From Pocillopora verrucosa (taxonomy: Eukaryota > Cnidaria > Anthozoa > Scleractinia > Pocilloporidae), in assembly GCF_036669915.1 (NCBI RefSeq), contig NC_089322.1, positions 4,802,692-4,866,691 on the forward strand: a stretch of 64,000 nt of DNA, in the 5' to 3' direction. The notes beneath the pieces are model-generated. The model was not told the origin of the DNA. It searched no databases and worked only from the letters and a program-made list of their open reading frames with translations. Each line of letters starts with the position of its first letter. Within the stretch, counting starts at the first letter, position 1. Shown one piece after another: positions 59,301 through 64,000 of this stretch. A program made the position numbers and the translations under genes.

Positions 59301-60980
59301 AACACGGTTTTCGTTTCGTTTCGTTTCGTTTCACGGTTTTCGTTCCTCTTTCATTGGTTATTTTATAAAAGAAATGTAAAATGGTTTCCGTATTTACATA
59401 GCCTGATGTAAACGCGCGGGAGGTTGGGAGAACACGAGATAAGCTGGAAACTACGACGCGAAGCATCTGGCTATGTAAACACGGAAACCATTTTACATTT
59501 CTGCAATCAATATCTACGTTACGTTTAGACTTTTCTCATAATACCTTGAGGCGGTTCCCGCTGGAAAGAGATTGACGGCTTTAATAAGAAGCTGAGTTTG
59601 ATCCTCTGTCCAATCGTCGCTGGCCATTTCATCGTTTTCTTTGTTCTTTGAGCTCTGTTTTGTTTCCGCATTAGCTTCTTGTCTCATTTTTTCTCTCATT
59701 TGTTCCATCTGAGAAGACATTCAAATAAAGATCAATGGTAACGGGTGAAAGCAAATTAGGACGTGAATCAACACAAAGTAGACCTCTGTAGTAAACTCTT
59801 TAGTCTCCTTCTGATGCAAATATAAAATAAAAGCCAAAGGGTACGTGATCATACCTCTTTCTCGTAAACTTCTTTTACTTCGTCCTTTGACTGAGCCTTT
59901 TCGATGCCTTCTCTAAAGGACTGTAAGCTATAAAAGCGAAAAGCTGAAAGTTATAACAGGTTTAACGTCACGAACAGACACAAAAATCGTCACGGACAAC
60001 TTCCATCTAATGTTTCACCTTTCTAGTGAAATAACTTCAAGTAGTCTGTCCATAACTTCCATTTCACGTATTCTCGATTCTTCGTCTTGAACAAAATAAT
60101 CATAATTCTAGGAACAGAGAGAACAAAAAAATTATTTATTTATTTATTTGCGATATCTAGACAGGCTGGCCCAGTTCAGCTTTAAAGCTGGTTTAAATGG
60201 GGGCCTGACTTGTCAAGGTACAGGGTTGGCTTGTTCCCTTCTCTTTGCGAGAAGTGCGAGTGGATTCTTTGACGTCCCTTGCTGAGTAGTTCAGAAAAGA
60301 TGCAGGAATAGTGGCCGACAGTTGATCGTCCTTATCCGAAAATACTAGGATGTCTAACCATGTATGAATGTCATGGCAAAGGCAGCACATTCTCCTTAGT
60401 CATTTTAAGACCATGAGTGTTGGTCCGGTCTGGGGCCTGGATCTGACCTTCTGCAGGGCAGTCCAGCGCTTTGCAAGTGAGCTATCACGTTTTTCAAAAT
60501 TCAAACAGCCATCGTAACAACCTGAAAGCAAAACTGAAAAACTTTAGGGTGAAGCCCTACCTTTATTACAGCTCGTATCGTTTTTCTTTCCTTCTTCATT
60601 AAATTCTTCATTTTTGTTTTCTCTACTTTGGCTGCCTGCGCCTAAGATAGAATGAAAGGCAAAATAAGAGAAACATCAGATCGTTCAATCTTTTAGAACT
60701 TGAAAAGAAGAATGGGAACTAGTGTATCGCTTGCCCCATGCCCCCATTCACCAGACCTTGGCAATAAACTTTTTAGTGTTGTCCTTCCCAGGGTCTCTCT
60801 TGTTGCACTTCCAAGAGATGAATAGTAATCCTGGAAACTACACTATTTAACATGAACCTTACTATCGTAGTATCCATTTTGTTTGGGAGATAAAAAGAGA
60901 ATTTTTCTTACCTTTTCTCTTGCTTCTTGCTCTTCTTTTTCTCTCAATTTCCTTTCATTTTCTAGGACTTCAAGTCTTTG
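56348..60980 (-). CDS. DNAJC2: DNAJC2 / zuotin (MPP11) homologue, C-terminal part, 10 exons, 5' end outside window
   Basis: Ribosome-associated J-protein that partners an Hsp70-family protein at the exit tunnel and also binds chromatin. Exons: 60912-60980, 60561-60641, 60019-60107, 59855-59927, 59545-59708, 58703-58803, 58269-58382, 57518-57576, 57195-57305, 56348-56407; all phases agree, giving the last 306 residues. Seen in order: charged helix ([17 protein letters not shown]), ribosome-binding region, then SANT/Myb 1 ([32 protein letters not shown]) and SANT/Myb 2 ([44 protein letters not shown]). The J domain must lie beyond 64000; the Penelope-like element occupies the intervening intron. 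The donor of exon 58269 is taken at GATG/GTTAGT, which keeps both phase and homology; the nearer GTGAGA at 58287 would not. Confidence 0.92.
57724..57824. repeat. 25-bp minisatellite, four units
   Basis: Units start at 57724, 57749, 57774 and about 57799. Each is GCCTGCCTAAAGCGC plus TGGAAAACGC or a close variant. The unit is the core of repeat family D, so it probably arose by local amplification. It lies in a DNAJC2 intron. Confidence 0.85.
58885..59235. repeat. Dispersed repeat family D, full-length-looking copy
   Basis: CCAATCAAGGGAAAGG, CTAAAGCGCGGGAAAACGCG, GCATCTGATTGGTTGACGG and ACTTTCGACACTCATTT in the same order as at 28625-29000. It lies in a DNAJC2 intron. Confidence 0.7.
59370..59502. 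repeat. Foldback element, 34-bp arms with one mismatch
   Basis: Arms 59370-59403 and 59469-59502 (outer sequence AGAAATGTAAAATGGTTTCC) enclose a 65-nt loop rich in CG (AAACGCGCGGGAGG). The right arm ends 43 bp before DNAJC2 exon 59545-59708. A TTTCG microsatellite precedes it at 59310-59332. Confidence 0.85.
60132..60489 (-). mobile_element. tRNA-derived SINE
   Basis: The minus-strand head has A-box-like TAGCTCACTTGCAAAGCGC and B-box-like GGTCAGATCCAGG, followed by a ~250-bp unrelated body and an (AAAT)n tail at 60132-60149. It sits in the DNAJC2 intron between exons 60561 and 60107 in the same orientation. The head is tRNA-like but too degenerate to be a tRNA gene. Confidence 0.65.
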
Positions 60981-61229
60981 CTGATGAGCCAAAGAATTAG
61001 TAACTGCACGTCAGCGGTGAGCAAAGCATGTTCTTAAATTTCACATGAAATAAATATGAAAAATCGGACGCGTGTAGTGCAGGGTAACATAAAAGGAATG
61101 ATCTAAAACTGCAAATTACCAACAGACCTGCAAGACAACGCTAACAACTAAAGACAAAGGACATTGTCTTGAGTCCCGAGTTTAACCAGCGCTTTTTGAC
61201 AGAGTCTCACAAAACTAGAACCAAAGTAA

Positions 61230-61358
61230 TAAAGTAAATGGTTTGAACCCAGGAGTATCAGTAGTTTGTGTAGTGTGATCGTCCGGGTGTGTGTAGTTCT
61301 GAAAAGAACTGTTGTTGGTGACTGACGTTTCGACTATCTGTGCGATAGTCATCTTCAG
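61230..61358 (-). repeat. Penelope pseudo-LTR, copy 1
   Basis: Matches 63872-64000 base for base, from TAAAGTAAATGGTTTGAACC to ATAGTCATCTTCAG on the plus strand. The true unit may extend past 61358; its partner is cut by the window end. Confidence 0.88.
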
Positions 61359-61363
61359 AGTCA
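61319..61363 (-). ncRNA. Hammerhead-ribozyme-like motif in the pseudo-LTR
   Basis: Minus strand: stem I TGACT/AGTCA; conserved core CTGAAGA (fits CUGANGA); an unpaired T; stem II GACTATC/GATAGTC with loop GCACA; core GAAAC; minimal stem III AC/GT; cleavage triplet GTC just before AGTCA (between 61324 and 61323). The extra T between core and stem II is the only departure from the consensus. Penelope-like elements are known to carry such minimal type I hammerheads with very short stem III, which favour dimeric action. Confidence 0.8.
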
Positions 61364-61475
61364 AGTGAGGAGTAGTTGTCAGTCGATGATGTTATAAGGT
61401 CTGGTCTGTTGAACGTGATTGGTCTGTTTAGCCGTGATGTGATTGGCTGGAAGACTCGTGTAGAGTTGTTAACAG

Positions 61476-63994
61476 TCATTGGTCGGTTTCGATCCGTCTG
61501 TTGTTTGTCGGTCTGTTTGTCGGTTTGTTCACGTCGTTAATGAGTCGTTTGTAAGGTGCTGGTAATTGTTGACATCTGTTGAGAGGCGTCTGTTCTAAGT
61601 TAGTGAACCAGCTTTCCAGAGTCAGTCGTTGAAAATAGTTTGTACTGTAGGTTAAGCATTTAGCAGAGTCCCAGTCGATTCTGTGATTAGTTTGTCGGTG
61701 ATGTTCAGAAATGTGATTGTTTGCATCGCCATTTCTAGTTGCTCGTTTGTGTTCAGTTAGTCGCGTGTTAAGGTTTCTACCAGTCTCACCAATGTAGGAG
61801 GCCTGGCAGTCGGAGCATTCGATCTTATAAATCGCTCCCTGTCTGTTGTTGGGTTCGTCTTTGTCTTTAACGTTGGTCAGCAAATGTCGTAAAGTAGCAA
61901 TAGGCCTGTGAGCTACGCGAATGTTGTAAGGTTGTAGGATCCGCGCGATAGCCTCAGAAGTGCCTTTGATGTAGGGTATAGCAGCTGTAGTCGTGATAGA
62001 TGTGGAGTCCCTGTTAGTTTCTGTAGTGTCGGTAACTCTGTGAGTGTTTCGTCTAATGAAGTCAGTGTTGTAGTTGTTTTTGTCAAAAACGCAGTCAAGG
62101 TACTTGTTTTCGTCAGATAAACTGTCCGGTGTGTTGCAAACAAGTTGCGCTCGTCTTGTCAATGTCTTGATAGTCGTAGCTTTGTGGGAAGTCGGGTTGT
62201 AGGATGATTCGTCAAGAAGTCTGTCGGTATGCGTCGGTTTTCTGTATATTGTTGTTCGTAGTTCGTTGTTGTTTCGGCTTACCAAACAGTCGAGAAAAGG
62301 AAGCTTGCCGTCTTCTTCGATCTCCCTGGTAAACTGAATGTCGGTGTTTTGTTCGTTAAGGTGATTGTGAAAAGCGTCAATTTCGTCTTTGTGTACGGCG
62401 GTAAATGTGTCGTCAACGTAGCGTAACCAAAGCGGTATGGTTTGTCGGCAAGTTGCAAGGGCGCGTTCCTCGATGTTTTGCATCACAATTTCTGCGACAA
62501 CAACGGAGACCGGCGACCCCATAGCTGTTCCGTGCAACTGCTTGTAGTGTTTCCCGTTGTACTGAAAGTAAGTCGATGTAAGGCAGAGGTTAAGTAGGTC
62601 CATAATGTCTTCTGTCGGTAATGGTAGTGCATCAGTAGACTGTTGGATGGCGGTTTCAGTACACTGTAGAGCCAATTGAAGTGGAATACTGGTGAACAGT
62701 GATTTCACATCAAAAGACACAAGTTTGTAGTCGTCAGGTATCTGTACGTCTTTGATAGCGTCAATAAAGTTCTCAGTTGATTGTAGTTTACGTCTCGATT
62801 TGTCAGTCAGTGGTTGCAGTATCGTCGTAAGGTATTTCGACAGTTGGTACGTCGGGGACCCACAGAATGAGACTATAGGTCGCATAGGTATCCCAGGTTT
62901 GTGTAGTTTCGGTAGTCCGTAAAGTTTAGGTGGTTGTGGTACAGAGCACCTCAGCCGGTAGTAGCGTTGAGTGTCAAAGGCTTTAGTCTTTTTAAGCGTA
63001 AGTAGTTTGTTGTTGAGTTTGCGTTGTAGTGCTGGCGTCGGGTCACGTTTAAGTAATTCGTAAGTTTGTTTGTCGTTAACAAGTGCGTCCATTTTGTCAT
63101 GGTAGTCAGTCTTGTCCATAACAACAGTAACACGTCCTTTGTCGGCTGGTAGTATAACAATGTTCTTGTCGTTTTTCAGTCGTTTCAGTGCTTGTTGTTC
63201 GTCTTTGGTTAAGTTGCTATCCGTTATAGAGGCTGATTGTATCGTGGAAGCAATTCTACTTCTGATGTTGTCCTTGGCAGGTTCTGATAAGTCTCGTTGA
63301 CGAGAAAGAGCCGCCTCAACACTAGATACAATAGACTCGGTCGGTATACGTTTAGGCGTCACTGAGTGTTTCAGTCCGTAAGATAGTACTTGAGTCTCAG
63401 TCTTGTCTAAGGGACGGGAAGAGATGTTCCTGACCCAGTTGTCGTCGGTTCTTTGTCGTCTTTTGTCTTTGTTATGTTGAAGTCGCGTCAGTTTTGTTGA
63501 TGTTTGTCACGAGCTTGGTAACTCGTTTTGTCGGCTCTTCTGTCGGCAATAGCTGTGACTGTGTCGAGTAAGGTAGTCGGTAACTGCTGTTTCAGTTTGT
63601 CAAGTAGTTGTTGTAATTTGTTATTGTAGTGGTTGAGTCTTCTGTGACAGTCGTTAATCCGCGCTTTGACCAGTCGTCGGCAGGTGGATTTGACGATCTG
63701 GATGGCCTCTTGTGTGTTCAACGGGGACCTAAGTCGAAGTCCGGCCGGAACGAGACCAAGGTCTTTGCAGCGGTGGTTGAACCAGAGTTGTTGTCGTATT
63801 CGTCTGACAATCATTGCGTAACTGATGTAGTTGTTCGCAAGTCGTTCGCTCTGTCGTCCAAGTGAACGTAGTAAAGTAAATGGTTTGAACCCAGGAGTAT
63901 CAGTAGTTTGTGTAGTGTGATCGTCCGGGTGTGTGTAGTTCTGAAAAGAACTGTTGTTGGTGACTGACGTTTCGACTATCTGTGCGATAGTCAT
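61476..63994 (-). CDS. Penelope-like polyprotein: reverse transcriptase and GIY-YIG endonuclease, one frameshift
   Basis: Two overlapping frames: 63994-63488 (168 codons, N-terminal helical region) and a frame open from about 63510 down to the stop at 61476. The 63362 codon sometimes taken as start is GTG and lies well inside the open frame. The overlap is at an AAAA run near 63490, so a one-base deletion, or recoding, explains the break. Domains in the long frame, counted from 63362: motif before fingers YGLPKLHKPGIPMRPIVS (148-165), RT motif A SFDVKSLFTSIP (216-227), motif B HGTAMGSP (277-284), catalytic YVDD (315-318), then GIY-YIG endonuclease with AIYKIECSDCQASYIGETGR (510-529) and Arg and His residues following. 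It copies element RNA at a nicked target. Probably defective as read. Confidence 0.9.
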
Positions 63995-64000
63995 CTTCAG
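63872..64000 (-). repeat. Penelope pseudo-LTR, copy 2 (continues past window)
   Basis: Direct repeat of 61230-61358. It also encodes the first residues of the upstream polyprotein frame. Confidence 0.88.
63961..64000 (-). ncRNA. Hammerhead-ribozyme-like motif, second copy, truncated by window end
   Basis: Identical to 61319-61358, with complete core CTGAAGA, stem II, GAAAC and GTC. The 5' strand of stem I lies beyond 64000. Confidence 0.75.

Larger units (their letters stand above)
61230..64000 (-). mobile_element. Penelope-like retroelement with GIY-YIG endonuclease, 5' end cut by window
   Basis: Read on the minus strand: terminal repeat (63872-64000 and beyond), open frame (63994-61476), short tail, terminal repeat (61230-61358 onward). 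The direct repeats are identical over about 129 bp and are separated by 2642 bp. This is the 'pseudo-LTR' layout of Penelope-like elements, and each repeat holds a hammerhead-type fold. The right-hand part runs off the window. The outer end near 61229 is where the two repeat copies stop matching. It lies in a DNAJC2 intron on the same strand as the gene. Confidence 0.92.

Noticed and set aside
60420..60489. A functional tRNA gene
   Set aside because: Box-like elements are present but no complete cloverleaf or acceptor stem forms; it continues into a SINE body.
61258..61479. 73-residue frame after the Penelope stop codon
   Set aside because: It is the reading-through of the terminal repeat and ribozyme, not a separate gene.

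Overview
The window reads as an AT-rich, intron-dense animal genome, most likely an anthozoan cnidarian and probably a stony coral. This is inferred from three things: GT-AG introns with very short exons, secreted ShK and fibrinogen-like genes in a cluster, and many copies of dispersed repeat families of the kind abundant in coral genomes. All host genes found lie on the minus strand. I joined exons by hand, requiring splice sites and codon phase to agree.

Layout. (1) 1538-17858: a complete 14-exon sodium/glucose cotransporter gene (SLC5/SGLT type, 702 residues). Its introns hold a 2.1-kb TIR transposon and a deletion derivative of the same family. (2) 17859-24590: about 6.7 kb with no gene I can support. 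(3) 24595-28350: a satellite array of about 24 units around a palindromic core, showing higher-order structure and bounded by a 27-bp inverted repeat. One arm of that repeat abuts the stop codon of the next gene. (4) 28351-38604: a 20-exon coiled-coil gene (371 residues). A TTAA-flanked transposon sits in one intron and carries a spliced, core-deleted transposase-like gene. (5) 41164-54508: a cluster of secreted-protein genes. There are two tandem fibrinogen-like paralogues (one frame-shifted), a PAN-like plus fibrinogen-like gene, and a two-domain ShK protein. (6) 56348-60980: the 3' two-thirds of a DNAJC2/zuotin homologue with both SANT domains, a tRNA-derived SINE and foldback repeats in its introns. 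(7) 61230-64000: a Penelope-like retroelement with reverse transcriptase and GIY-YIG endonuclease. It has direct terminal repeats that each carry a hammerhead-ribozyme-like fold, and it runs off the window edge.

The host genes do not form an obvious pathway. The transporter is a membrane protein, the coiled-coil protein is of unknown role, the fibrinogen-like/ShK genes encode secreted proteins (recognition, matrix or venom-like roles are all possible), and DNAJC2 is a ribosome-associated and chromatin co-chaperone. The richest non-gene content is in the mobile elements and the structured satellite.
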